Assembly (NCBI GenBank): GCA_037893225.1
Contig: JAZGUH010000154.1
Location: 620,001 to 684,000 of the forward strand
DNA: 64,000 bases
Direction of reading: 5' to 3'
From: Hippasteria phrygiana
Lineage: Eukaryota > Echinodermata > Asteroidea > Valvatida > Goniasteridae
In this document: positions 36,101 to 47,296 of the stretch, piece after piece
Position numbering within the stretch: position 1 is the first letter of the stretch
How the letters are laid out: each line of letters starts with the position of its first letter
Notes under the pieces: generated by a model
The model's input: only the letters and a program-made list of their open reading frames with translations
What the model was told of the DNA's origin: nothing
Databases searched by the model: none
Made by a program: the position numbers and the translations under genes

Positions 36101-36188
36101 ACATGGGGACATCTTGTTTCTCCTGACAAGGAGGGAGGTGTATGATTATGAAGAAGCAGTAGAGGAGGATGGAGTGATGGAATCCTAA
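33168..36188 (+). CDS. Ankyrin-repeat protein, three coding exons (509 aa)
   Basis: Coding exons are 33168-34331, 35092-35272 and 36004-36188. The total of 1530 bases is in frame, with AAG|GT...AG|GCC and AAG|GT...AG|GA junctions. Residues 1-135 are charged, Ser/Pro-rich and probably disordered (MRDSDDEDDLSRP). Residues ~145-305 form a helical region with a conserved-looking core (VIVDWLGRANAMV, SPRGSYIFLDILDTLCSERT). The C-terminal ~150 residues contain ankyrin repeats, clearest at SGNTPLHAAASWGNAEVVHMLL, TPLHLAVMQG and ASVCKLLLEAGADP, ending in an acidic tail. Ankyrin repeats mediate protein contacts; the partner is unknown. Introns hold a MITE and a SINE pair. The start is the first in-frame Met after an A-rich leader; an upstream exon cannot be excluded. 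I do not recognise the middle domain. Confidence 0.85.
34758..34980. mobile_element. MITE with AAGCCAGTTCGGTAT TIRs in an ankyrin-gene intron
   Basis: AAGCCAGTTCGGTATTTCAA is mirrored by GAGATACCGAACTGGCTT at about 34963-34979. It is the inverted-orientation sibling of 21122-21326 (shared GCACGTGTTAAATTCAATC). TAAT flanks both ends (left GGTTAAT, right TAATAATA) and may be part of a target duplication. Confidence 0.75.
35362..35504. mobile_element. GGCATGCAACTT short repeat, copy 1
   Basis: AGGCATGCAACTTTTCCTCGG...TTCCAAGTTGCATGCCT has ~13-bp inverted ends around ACACTTATGCCAT and AATCTTGTAAA. A second copy lies at 38847-38986. Inverted ends and size suggest a MITE. Confidence 0.65.
35505..35815. 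mobile_element. Head-to-head pair of tRNA-Ser-like SINEs
   Basis: The right unit (about 35670-35810, +) has a tRNA-like head: TGGTCGAGTGGTTAAGA (A box, close to tRNA-Ser), ACTAGAAA in the anticodon-loop position and GGGTTCGAGTCCC (B box). A tail follows with CCTGTGAATTATTTTCACA and GGAAAGCACGGAGTATAC. The left unit (about 35645 down to 35510, -) is the same sequence inverted with ~10% differences. The long variable arm of true tRNA-Ser is missing and the anticodon loop has eight bases, so these are SINEs, not tRNA genes. About 40 bp separate the heads. Confidence 0.75.
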
Positions 36189-36370
36189 TGATCCTTAGGG
36201 AGTTAGGGTTAATGGCCTCTGGTATTAAAGAATTACAGCAACTTCCACAGGCATTTTAGAAGCCTCAAAGCAAGGTAAAATACACATAAAAATGAGCTTA
36301 ACTTTGCTGTGACACAGGAAAATACCAAGATTTTGAAGAAAATTGTTCATTCTTCACTGCCCTGAAATTC

Positions 36371-36600
36371 CCAGAGTTGTATTCGAGTCCCTGCAAGTCC
36401 TTTCACAAGTCCTTTCGCAAGCCCAGTCAGAAGTCCTTTCATAAAGCCTGTCACAAGTAACTGGATGAACAATGACAAAGCTCATTTGAATAGCTTGTGA
36501 TTGGAATTAGGACTGGAGGGCTTGTGATGAACTTGCAGAGACTTGCAGAGACTTGCAGGGACTTGTGAAAGGACTTGCAGGGACTCGAATACACCTCTGG
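36371..36600. mobile_element. Foldback element with TTGCAGGGACT arms
   Basis: CCAGAGTTGTATTCGAGTCCCTGCAAGTCCTTTCACAAGTCC at 36371 is mirrored with few changes by 36557-36600. Internal ACTTGCAGAG/CAAGTCCTTT repeats extend the fold. It begins about 180 bases after the ankyrin-gene stop codon. Confidence 0.75.
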
Positions 36601-39573
36601 AAATTCCTGCCAAATTTAATCTCTTTGGTTAGTTTCCAAGGTTTGAGTGTAAAGAAATTAACCACAATGTGTATTCTTTATGGAGAAATGAGGGATCGAC
36701 ATCTGGACATTCAGACTGGTGCCGCACATAGTTCAGCCTGTATACGCAACCAAAGTGCCAAGGGCACCACTCTGAATTCCAGCTGGTGTCCCCAAAATTA
36801 TGTCTACATGTACAGCAATTTTAGCACAAATGCTCTTTGTAGCCCAATTCAGCGCCTCCAAGGCAACGTGTTAGGGTTGTCCATAATCAAATAATTTAGT
36901 ATTTGAATATTTGGAACTACATTTGGCTGAATAATCAAATATTCGAAACTCGCCGATCAAGTTTTACACATGCTAGCTGCAGCTGCCATCCTCGCTGGCC
37001 AAACGGTTGCATACAAAGTGCACCGGTTAAAATTTGCATGCGGCGATTGATATTATGGGCTGCTGGAGTGTTTTGCAGTAAGTACTGTATACCTGTCAAG
37101 AGGCTTTACCCAGCTAAAAGAAAGGCACCAGTAAACAAGTAAAAAGTTACCGTGGACAAAAAAGTGGCATCTGACAAAGTGACAATAAAAATGCAACTTT
37201 ACGATTAAAATAACACAGTCCTCTGTGTAAGTGCAGAATTTTATTTTTTTGAATATTTAAACCGGCTGAATGCTATTCGATCATTCGGTTGATGATCGAA
37301 TATTCGAATATTCGGTATTATCGGGACAGCCCTACAGTGTGTCCCTTTAAACATTTATGTAAATTGCATGCGTAATCTTCTACAGAACATAAAGTGTGAA
37401 ATGTACTATACAGAGTACAGCAGTGTTGGAGTTGAGTCGTACAATCCGAGTACCAAGTTCTCCAAGTACATTTAGAGCCAAGTACGGGCCAAGTCCGAGT
37501 ACATTGATGATCGAGTCCTGGGCCAAAAAATTGAATGAGTTTTTCAGGGTCCGAGTATAGTACAAGTAAGAGTACACCATAAGAAACAAAAGTACTAAGT
37601 TATGTTCTGAACATTATTATAATGTACCTGCCTCATCAAGAGTCTAAACACCAACAATTCAGGAGTCTGACTATTTCACTTTATTTCCATGTTTTCATCT
37701 ACCTTTTACACAACATGGTGAACCTACTCAAAAAGTTGTACATCAAATGCAATTCAGCCAGATATTTCTCCTTTTGGGAATTTACTCAACTGCCCAAGAA
37801 CAATTTATGTATGAGTCCGAAAGTGAAGTATCAAAAGAGAAAATAATCGATTGTATTCCCGAATATGGGTATCGAGTATCGAGTACAAAATGTGGAGTCC
37901 GGGTCTGAGTCAAGAGTACAAAAAGCTGAGCACTGCCGAGTCCAATTTCTTTTCGAGACCTACATGTACCTTCATGTAGCTAAAGTAATAGTTGTCATAT
38001 CAATCAATGCTTTATGTCAAAGGTTAACAAAACTGCCAAAGGTTCATTTTGTCTGTACAAAGCTTGTATATCATACATTTGTAACCTAGCAACTGACCAT
38101 GCAATGTTAAGTTGTGAAAACTAAGGACTAAATTGACTTTGAATATGGTATTAATAACAAGTTCAAACCGTTTAGTTTGATGTCTATTCTTTCCTAGAAA
38201 TAATTTAGTTATTTAGTGTCATGGGATGGACTTGAATGAAATAAGTAAAATGTTTGAAAGTGGTACACAAATAGCGTAACATGAAATGTGGCATCGCTAA
38301 GTCCTTTCTGGATAAACCAGTGAATGATAAAAATCTATCCTCAAAAGTTTGTAATAATTAAAATAGATATTTAAACCTGTGCTTTAGAGCTGCAAATGCA
38401 ATTTCTGTTGTCCTCACTTCATTATCTTGTCAAATATATCAATTTTAAGAGGATGTTCATATGTTTCTAAAGATCCATTTAACCGTTAAGAATAATTCTT
38501 GCAAAAATACCAAATTGATGCTCATTGACTTAATATTGCATAAGCCTGCACTATGCTTAGGTGTGTAAAGTGTGTTCAATGATGATAATAAAGAATTTCA
38601 TTGTTTAATTTCTTTATGATTTTTGGTGGTTTGACGGAAATAAAGGAAAGCTAGTCATTCAACTGGTATCACCATTCACTCCTGGAGTTTTGTAAGATAT
38701 GAAGTGATTTACAAAGAGCAATTTTTTTCTGTGGCTTATGCTAATGCACCCTGTTTTTTGTTGTTGAAATTCTTACATTTAATCAGAATTAAGTTTTGCA
38801 ATATTCGTAAGTTTTGAATTTTAGAAATATGAATGATCTTAACTGTCAGACATGCAAATTTTCCTCGGATCAGCTGATTTCCTCGTTTTTCACTTTACAC
38901 TTATGCCATCGAAAATAAAAAAAAAAACGAAGTCTTGTAAAGATTAGAATTTCCTTGTTTTTTGTTAATTCCAAGTTGCATGCCTGTAACTGTATTATCA
39001 CAAAGTGACATTTTTTCATAGATCTTTTTTAGTAGATCTTTTGTCATGCAAAGCATTGTTAGGGCAGTTTTCAATTCTTGTAGCACTGTTCACAAATGCC
39101 AATTTTCTTTTAGGAATAGTTGGTTCATAATGCTAATTTAATTGACCCAATATTTTCTTCACTTGTCCGTTACTGTATATAACAAAGACCTCGGTAACTG
39201 ACATTAAAAAGAAACAGTTTCCTTTTGTCATCTCCCACGTGTGGCGTATTGTGTGAAGTAGATTGATAATGGTAATTAATTTTTAGAGATGCATGTTACA
39301 TGTTTATTTCAAATTTCTCAAAGTAATGGTGGAATTTCAGACCAGTTTTTGCAGTCATGCAAATTTGTTGACTCATTTTGTGATTAAATTGCAAATATCT
39401 GTCCTTTGTGCATCTTGCTATGAAAAATAAATTTGAAGATTCATATTTGTTGGAATGAGAAAAATGTGTGCTATTTTATTTTGTGTAATCCTAACTATTA
39501 AATATGCAGAAAAACATAACCTAAACATTTAGCACTGCCATGCATAAATGTACACAGTTGTGAGAAGGGTACG
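36601..39573. other. Stretch with no supported gene
   Basis: 37425-37590 and 37860-37955 carry diverged CGAGTAC/GAGTCC-type repeats with CAGTGTTGGAGTTGAGTC...GAGCACTGCCGAGTCC ends, probably a relative of the GAGTCC elements near 7-9 kb. 38847-38986 is copy 2 of the GGCATGCAACTT repeat. AATAAA at 37184 and 38587 might serve the ankyrin gene upstream. No exon was found. Confidence 0.5.
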
Positions 39574-39828
39574 GGGCATTTCTCAAAATCTGGCTCGGGC
39601 TTCGGCTTCGCGTAATTTAATGTCCCCTTGGCAAGATCTGAGCATGGAGGAAGGAACTGTCCATGATCTGGGACACAGTTTTTGCTACATGTACAGCAAA
39701 GTCTTTTGTTTTAACCAAGATCCAGAGCCTATTTATTTATTTATTTATTTATTTACATATTTATGGATTCAGATTGGCAATAGGGCTGAGGAATCGTTGG
39801 AGCCGAAGCCAAGGTTTGAGAAATGCCC
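39574..39828. mobile_element. MITE with GGGCATTTCTCAA TIRs, copy 2
   Basis: GGGCATTTCTCAAAATCTGGCTCGGGCTTCGGC is mirrored by AGCCGAAGCCAAGGTTTGAGAAATGCCC. It is the same family as 28308-28524 and contains an (ATTT)n run at about 39729-39757. Confidence 0.75.
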
Positions 39829-40900
39829 ATAGGTCGATTTTTGCATCAGCAGAAATATCCGAAGAAAAATGCGCTTTAGATCAGAAGAGGGCGCCTTGCG
39901 AGTCTGGATTAGACTTGATCAAGTCATTCAATAGCCATTGGTTGATGATGTAGCGTGTTTATTTCACTTTTAGTGGGCAGTGGGTTTGTGTTTTGCATGT
40001 GGAAACACTTTTATGACAATTGGCTTTTCTGTTAATTATACCCTGTAGTCTTTTTTGTAAAGTAGTGTACATGATTGGTCATTGTTGCTTTTTTCAGAAA
40101 GGGGCGGATTTGGGGGTTAGTATTTTATATGAAATATCGTTCCACTGACTTGTTCAAAGTTTTGCGTTGTTGGATGGCGCAAAAAAGAGAGAGAAAAACG
40201 GCGTCGGGCGGCATTTGTTATAGCGCCCTCTTGTAAAATAAGCCAAATTTTTGTAAATGGGATCGCTTTCAATTGGTCATATAACATGTACAGAGGCCGC
40301 GCCGAGGGCCGAGCGAAACGTCCAAGATCCACTGCCGTATGCACTGGTGACAACCGTCGCTTCGGTGGTACGCTACGCGTGCGCCCGTTTTCGGATTGTT
40401 AACCCATTTTAGACACAACACCGATTAACTACATTTGGTCAATAGAGGGCAGTTTTCCCAACGATTGTTCGGCCGAACATTCGTTGGAAAACGATATAAA
40501 TTTTCACTTTTCTCATTTCACAGGACGATTGCCTAGTAAGGTATTTCGTAATAATTCAGTAGTTTTTTTTTTAGGATTACCAATCGTGTATCGATACACA
40601 AGCTTTAAGGAAGCAACATTCCAACCAACCATGTGGCGTTTGTGGTGGTCTCTAAGCTTCGCGTCTACACGTGATAGTTATGGAATAATACAGTAAAGCG
40701 TTTAATTTTAAATAGACATGTGGTTAAGATTGTTTCATTATTATTGATTTAGTCACTCAGCGTTACGGCCCGAGTGAAACATTACAACTTTTTTGTATGG
40801 ATGGAATATACGTTGTTCATATACATGTACATGTAGTTGGTCATAGTTTGAAGAGAATCGAACAGTGCAACACATAGGCCTGATCCTTGTTCAAGTTCCT
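39829..40900. other. Stretch with no supported gene
   Basis: It contains the inverted copy of the 6832-6895 repeat at about 40522-40590. No splice-flanked exon or known domain was found on either strand. Confidence 0.45.
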
Positions 40901-40904
40901 TGGT

Positions 40905-42345
40905 GCTATCCAACACAAACCGTTTTCTGTGGTTTTGCAGGCGCGGATCCAGGAGGGGGAGGGGGGGTGTCTAACCCCCCCCCCCCTGCTCGTTGTCAAT
41001 TTTTTTTTTTTTTTGCTTTTGCATTTTGCTAATGGGTGAGAAAAAACAGAGGTTAAATGGCGCCACCAACGGTGCGAAAGTGTATCAGCCCCCTTTTTAA
41101 TTTCTGCCCTCTGATGGACGAACCACGGTTTATGAAACAATGATTGTTGCAGTGACTGCAGTTTGAAAGTGCCCAACTTCACAACGATATCACATGTGGG
41201 GCAGTAGAAACACAAATCGACCTGTGGCGTTTCAGATGGTTTCTGCACATCGCATATAGTGCAGAGAGTCTTGTTTTCGATCGAAAAAAACAAATAGCCA
41301 ATTAATTTTTGCCTTCCCATGGACGAACCTCAGTATGAAACAATGATTGTAGAAGTGATCAGTGCGGTTTGAAATTGCCCAAATTTACAACGATATTATA
41401 TGTGGGGCGGTAGAAAACACCAGTCGACCTGTGGCGTTTTTTGAGATGGTTTGTGTGCACTACATAATTATAATAATGCAGCATGTCCCATATTTTGGAC
41501 GGAAAACCACATAATATAATTTTCTGCCGTGTGATTGACAACCCTCAGCACTTAACAATGATTGTTGCAGTGAGCACAGTTTCAAATTTTCAAAATTACT
41601 ACGATGTAATAGGTGTGACGGTCGAAAACACACCTCGACCTGGCGTTTGAGATGGACATTATACATAGATGCGCTTGCCGTTGAGGGCGCTGTGTAATCA
41701 ATGGCACAGATTGGAAAGCGCACAGTGCAGCGGGATTGGATAAATTGAAATAGCTACTAAATTTGCAACTTATTTCAACATTTCCAGTCAGAATGGTCAC
41801 CGTTCTAGCCTTTTTATAAAAAAAATAAGCTTTTTCTTAATTTTTTTACACTTCATTATGACTTAAACTCTATATTTTGCGAGTCGACCTGAAGCGTTTG
41901 AGACGGTAATTTATAGAGTTGCGTTTCCTGTGTCTATAAACATCGTTTCATTGTGGGAACCATCTGAACTGACAACAAACTACCATGTAATAGAGCACAA
42001 AGTTCCCATACTGTCATGGTTCCTGAGATTATTCGTCTTTATTGACATAAATAGCAAGGACGAAGTCGCAATTAGAGCCCATTATACATCGACCTGTAGC
42101 GTTTGAGACAAATTTTGTAAAAAAATGGTAAATTTTTAAATTTCTTACCTAGGATCGACGAACCACGGTATGAATCAATTAATGATTGTTGCAACGATAT
42201 CATATGCGGAGCGGCAGAAAACACAAATCGACCTGTGGCGTTTGAGATGGTTTGTGTACACTAGATACATAATGCAACGAGTCCCATGTTTTTGACGGAA
42301 AAACAGAAGAATATAAATTTCTGCGGGGGGGGGGGGGGGGGGGGT
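40905..42345. repeat. Diverged ~205-bp tandem repeat field
   Basis: The core TCGACCTGTGGCGTTTGAGA occurs with variations at about 41217, 41424, 41633, 41884, 42089 and 42228. It is accompanied by GACGAACCACGGTATGAA, ACAATGATTGTTGCAGTGA and ACGATATCATATGTGGGGC blocks. Spacing is near 205-250 bp except the last (140). A G-tract of about 20 bases closes the field at 42325-42345. Short frames across it are repeat artefacts. Confidence 0.75.
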
Positions 42346-42699
42346 GGTAGGGACATCCCCCAGACCCAAATGTATAGCTTTAAAATATTGTTTGTTCATT
42401 TTCCTTGTTCACAATAATGTCCACGGAAATGGGCGTTCCATGTTGATAACACATGTCCATATGCATTATATGTACCGCGCCCTATTACAGGGGTCAAGCG
42501 CTGTCACGTTGTCCGTCCCCCCTGCCCACCTACTGCCCCACCCCTCCCCGTCTCCCCTCCCCCAATTTGCCAATGTTGCCAAGAAATCGCCGTTGTAGCG
42601 TGAATTTCAGTGACTATGGAATATAACAATTCGTCAAACAATCCACAAGGGAAACTGACTATATATACGTAAATTTGAATACATTTTCAAAGTGAACAA

Positions 42700-42788
42700 A
42701 GAAACTGGCAGGAGCGGGATTCGAACCTGCGACCTCCGGAACACCGTACCGGAGGTCGCAGGTTCGAATCCCGCTCCTGCCAGTTTCT
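42700..42788. repeat. Palindromic pair of tRNA 3'-half-like sequences
   Basis: 42700-42739 and 42749-42788 are perfect 40-bp inverted complements around a 9-base spacer (AACACCGTA). Each arm contains GCAGGTTCGAATCCCGCTCC, a good Pol III B box with a tRNA-like acceptor side, but no A box or anticodon arm. It is tRNA-derived, not a functional tRNA. Confidence 0.75.
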
Positions 42789-43011
42789 GGTGATTGTGTA
42801 GTGTAGGGCCCCTCTTTAGTTTCGATGAAATTAGATTTGTTCTCATTCCAAAATTACTTTTTCAACCTAAAGCAGACTTCTCTTAATTCTACTGACATCG
42901 TTTTTTGTAATTTTTAACAGTTTATTTCGGTAGAAAATGCAATTTTCTCACGCGCTTTACGGCAGTTGAGTAGTATGTAAAGGAGCATATAAGACTACCC
43001 CCAAAATTTGC

Positions 43012-43115
43012 TGTATAGATATACATCAAATTTTAGATGATTTTAGGAATTCCAAAATCATCTAAAATTTGTCTAAAATTAAGCAAGATTTTGGTGTATA
43101 GATATACACCAAAAT
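43012..43115. repeat. Two long hairpins at the left edge of the viral element
   Basis: The arms 43027-43044 and 43054-43071 are perfect 18-bp complements with a 9-base loop. 43088-43100 and 43103-43115 are perfect 13-bp complements with a 2-base loop. TGTATAGATATACA precedes the first and forms the centre of the second (43012-43025, 43095-43108). They sit about 160 bp before the first polymerase-region Met. They could be subterminal replication or packaging signals, or part of the left TIR. No second TIR is visible because the right end is lost. Confidence 0.6.
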
Positions 43116-43272
43116 TTAGTAAAAAATCTAGAAAATAAGAGTGTTTTTTAGTCGCTTACCCCCGAACTACGTTATTATGGGCCTCCTGAGCTAAAAAATC
43201 GCCCAAAAACCAGTCTAAAAGAAAATGATAAAAAAAATAAAAAAATGTAATAAAATAATATCTTATTATAAG

Positions 43273-46200
43273 ATGGTGAACGTAATTATACCAGCGGTAG
43301 GTTACACGCGGTGGAAAAAAGGCTATTTAGAAAAGTATACCGAGAAATATTCTCTTCGTTTAGGAGCGCCAACAGGGCGCGGTAATACGTATATCAGACG
43401 AGATTATATATCAGCGATAAAAAGAATGAGACACTTTATAAAAATTTGCGATATAAATCTAAAAAGACTCTGGAAAAATTAATTTCTGATAACGAAATAA
43501 AGTTGGGTGAGCCCACAGGTAAGAGAGGGCAACATACGAAAAAGGATCTTGAGGTCGCAATACGCGGGTATTATAAAAAACCTGACAACAAATTAAATAT
43601 TGTAGTTTTTCACGAAACAACACCCAAACAATTTAAAAACAGTTTACGTAATTACGAGATGCTCATCTACGAAATTCAAACCGATCCTTTAGCATTTTTA
43701 AATGAAAACAAGGGTAAAATCGTAAATACATTAGCTGACTCATCGCACGAATTTGGGAACTATAAATTCCAAATCGTATTTAAGATTGTCTTTAGGAAAA
43801 TCGATTATGTAGCCGAGACTCACGTCGATGTTATTAGGGTATTTACAGGACCCCAATCGATCGTATTAAATCAAGACTCGATAGACTCGATAGACTCGCG
43901 AGTGCAACAACAGATGGATGTTATAATCGAACAAATAGAAAACTTTCTAGAAAAAGGAAGCGGGTTTATCATTAATGATTTAAAAGCGCTATACATCAAC
44001 GTTTCTAGATATCAGCCGATAAGAGGTAGTTCTTATATTCCATTACCCCCGCCAATTCGTCGTAAACTAGCGGTTGTAAACATACAAAATAAAGATCAGC
44101 AATGCATAATATGGTGTTTGAGAGCTGCCCTATCAAAATTTAAGCCTTCTGTCAAAGAATCGATTAAAAATAATGCCAATTATAAAATTCATTACGATCA
44201 AACTTCAATCTACGAAGAAAATGATGACTAAGACTTTACCGATGTAAAATTTCCCACGCCCATTACAGATATCGACAAGATCGAAAGACAGAACGATCTC
44301 GCTATCAACGTTTTTGGTTATGAAGGGGGCATGATTTACCCACTAAAAATAATCAAAAACTTCGATGAGAATCTCGTCAATCTGTTGTTATTTTCTGAAA
44401 AAGAGAATAATCATTATTGTTGGATAAGAAACATCTCTAGACTATTATCTAAAGAAACCGGCCACCACGGACGTAAATATTTTTGTATGAGATGCCTGCA
44501 ACATTTTTCGAAACAATCTATATTCTAGACAAACACGAGATAGATTGCGAAGGCATTTGTGAAAAACCTGCAGTAGCGGTATTACCGGATAAAACAAACA
44601 AAATTCTAAAGTTTAAAAACTATAAAAATAGACAGCCAGTGCCTTTTGTCATATACACAGATTTTGAAAGTATCTTACGGCCACTCGTCGACAACGACGA
44701 TGACACCCCTCCAACATCTATCAAAAAGACTCGCGAACACGTCGCTTGCGGATATTCTTATATAGTAATAGGACCCGATGGTAGAGTTCTAGGTAAACCT
44801 AAGACTTATAGAGGGGAAGGTGCGACGTCAGATTTTTTATCCAGTTTAACTCTAGAGAAAGATAGAATCAATGAGATATTTGAACAACACAAAGATATGA
44901 TTTTTACCCCGCAAGATAAAATCGATTATGAAAAGGCTAAAGACTGTTGGATTTGCGGGTATTCTCTCAGTCGTAAAGAAAATACTTGCGAATCCGTACG
45001 AATATATGGATAGTTTTGAAAAATTTGATGAAACTAGTTTACCACCAAAAGAGTGTTTTTATAGCACATTGACTAATAACGATATATCTGACGAAGAATA
45101 CGAACACGCTAAAAAAGTATGGCAGATCTTTGATATTAAAAATATGGGCGAATATCACGATCTATACGTAACCACAGATACTCTATTATTAGCCGATGTA
45201 TTTGAAAACTTTAGAAATACATCGGCTAACAATTATGGATTAGACCCGTGTCATTATTTAACGCTACCATCGCCAAGTTGGGACGCTTTGCTAAAACACT
45301 CTAAAGTAAAACTCGAATTATTAACGGATATAGATCAGCACTTATTTATAGAGAAAGGAATCAGAGGAGGGATATCAAGCGTAGGAGATATTCGCTATGC
45401 TAAAGCTAATAACAAGTATATAAAAGAAACTTACGATTCTAATAAACCTAGTTCATATATTACTTACCTAGATGCTAATAATCTATACGGCTATGCTATG
45501 TCTCAACCATTACCATGCGGCGAGTTTAGATGGGTCGATGAAAAGAAATTACCTCTATATACCGATGAATACTTGCACGAGTTATAGATGATGGTGGCTA
45601 TTGGGGATATATTTTAGAAGTAGATCTAAAATATCCCGATCATTTACACGACTTACATAACGGTTTACCTATGGCGGCTGAAAATGTAAAGATAGACACA
45701 GATTGGCTTTCAGCATATCAATTAGATCTACTAATAGAAACAAACGCTAATACTTCAAACGAAACCAAGTTAGCTGGCACTGCTTACAAAAAAGAAAAGT
45801 ACGTACTTCATTATACAAATCTTAAATTTTACCTCGCTCACGGTTTAGTGTGTACTAAGATACATAGAATATTTAAACAGATGCCTTGGATGAAATCTTA
45901 CATCGATAAGAATACCCAGCTAAGAAAAATAGCGAAGGTAGAGTTTGAAAAAGACTTTTTTAAATTGATGAATAACGCGGTATTTGGTAAGACTATGGAA
46001 AATGTTAGAAGCCGAACAGACGCCCAACTGGCTAGGGTGCACGAAGAAGATAGAATTCGAAAAATGATGGCTAAGCCCAATTACAAGTGTGCGACGATAT
46101 TTGAACGGTGCGACTTACTTAGGATAGAAAAGTATAAAACCAAAGTTAATTTGAGAAAACCAATCTATTGCGGTTTGGCGATTTTAGATCTAAGTAAACT

Positions 46201-46798
46201 TTTAATGTATGCGTTTTATTACGATCACCTAAAAGTAAAGTATGGAGAAAACGTGAAAATGATATATACAGATACCGATTCATCACTTTTACATATAAAA
46301 ACTGAGGACGTGTATAAAGATATGGAAAAACAATCCGACTTGTACGATTTTTCTAACTATCCAGAAGATCACTTTTTATACAACGATTCAAACAAGAAAG
46401 TCATCGGTAAATTTAAAGACGAATGTGGTGGAAAACTGATTAAAGAAGTAGTTTGCATCAGATCAAAAATGTACTCTATTTTAATGGATGATGGTAAAAA
46501 TATTAAGAAATCAAAAGGAGTTAAAAAATCGGTAGTAGAAAAAAAGATAATTCATCAAAATTATAAAGACTGTTTATTCGATAGCACAATTTATAAGCAC
46601 GACATGAATATGTTAAAAAGTGATAAACATATCATGAACTCTGTGACTCTAAATAAAGTGTCTTTAAATCCTAGAGACGACAAACGACATATCTTAGACG
46701 ATGGAATTCACACGCTAATGCATGGGCATTATCAAAGATATATCTTAGGAGATTATGAGTCCAAAAAAAAAATTCGAGAACGTTTTTTTTTTAAATGA
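43273..46798 (+). pseudogene. Protein-primed DNA polymerase B, broken
   Basis: This would copy the element's linear genome using a protein primer. Visible landmarks are the exonuclease I motif YTDFES (44654-44671), a palm-region DANNLYGYAM (motif A, about 45471-45500), KLMNNAVFGKTMEN (motif B, about 45962-46003) and YTDTDS (motif C, 46265-46282). Breaks in order are a frameshift near 43450, an in-frame TAA at 44229-44231, a frameshift near 44510, an internal deletion with frame change between about 44965 and 44995, and a frameshift near 45580. The deletion appears to remove the exonuclease II/III part of the proofreading domain, leaving CWICGYSL almost next to PYEYMDSFEKFDE. The polymerase palm after 45671 is open to its stop at 46798. 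The N-terminal start is uncertain (43273 preferred over 43225). Confidence 0.88.
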
Positions 46799-46840
46799 TA
46801 AATTTAAAAAAAAAATATAATAAAAATAACTTATAAAATA

Positions 46841-47290
46841 ATGTGTAATTGGTTAAACGTTGGAAAGCTAACTACTTGTAAAAATGAAGGACCTTGGTGT
46901 CTAAAACATTTTGGAATACGCGATCAAGCGCCTAAGCCGTGTTTGATTTGTGGTTTTGGAACTCAATCAACTACGCAACTTTGTATGAATCATACTTTAA
47001 AAAGAAGGCAGCGACTAGAACGCATTGAAACAATGTCTAAAACTAAGTATAAAAGAGTTATAAAAGAACTAGATATAAAATTTAATCCACGAGAACATAA
47101 ATGTTCGTGGTTACTTTGTAAAAGTTTAAATCTCTGTAATAAAGCAGTATCAAAGTGTGATATATATTGTCCCATGCATGCGCAGCGATTTAAAACAAAC
47201 GGCAGAGCCTTAGACCCCTGTAATATCTGCGGTCGAGGTACTTTTTCTAAAAACGGTAATTGTACCGAGTGTAATAAAACAAAACATTAG
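46841..47290 (+). CDS. Cys-rich zinc-binding protein with two similar halves (149 aa)
   Basis: The frame is intact, begins after an A/T-only leader (TTATAAAATAATG) about 40 bases beyond the polymerase stop, and reads in the same direction. Each half has a Cys-Trp start (CNWL, CSWL), spaced cysteines, a C-x-x-H element (CLKH, CPMH), and a P-C-x-x-C-G-x-G-T knuckle (PCLICGFGT near residue 32, PCNICGRGT near 126), then C-x-x-x-H or C-x-x-C. This suggests two zinc-binding modules arisen by internal duplication, separated by a basic helix. Function is unknown. Zinc-ribbon proteins in such elements may bind DNA or act in transcription, which is inference. Confidence 0.7.
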   Translation: MCNWLNVGKLTTCKNEGPWCLKHFGIRDQAPKPCLICGFGTQSTTQLCMNHTLKRRQRLERIETMSKTKYKRVIKELDIKFNPREHKCSWLLCKSLNLCNKAVSKCDIYCPMHAQRFKTNGRALDPCNICGRGTFSKNGNCTECNKTKH

Positions 47291-47296
47291 GATTCT

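Noticed and set aside
42634..42846. Short protein with GAGFEPATSG
   Set aside because: It is a translation of the tRNA-3'-half palindrome, a common annotation artefact.
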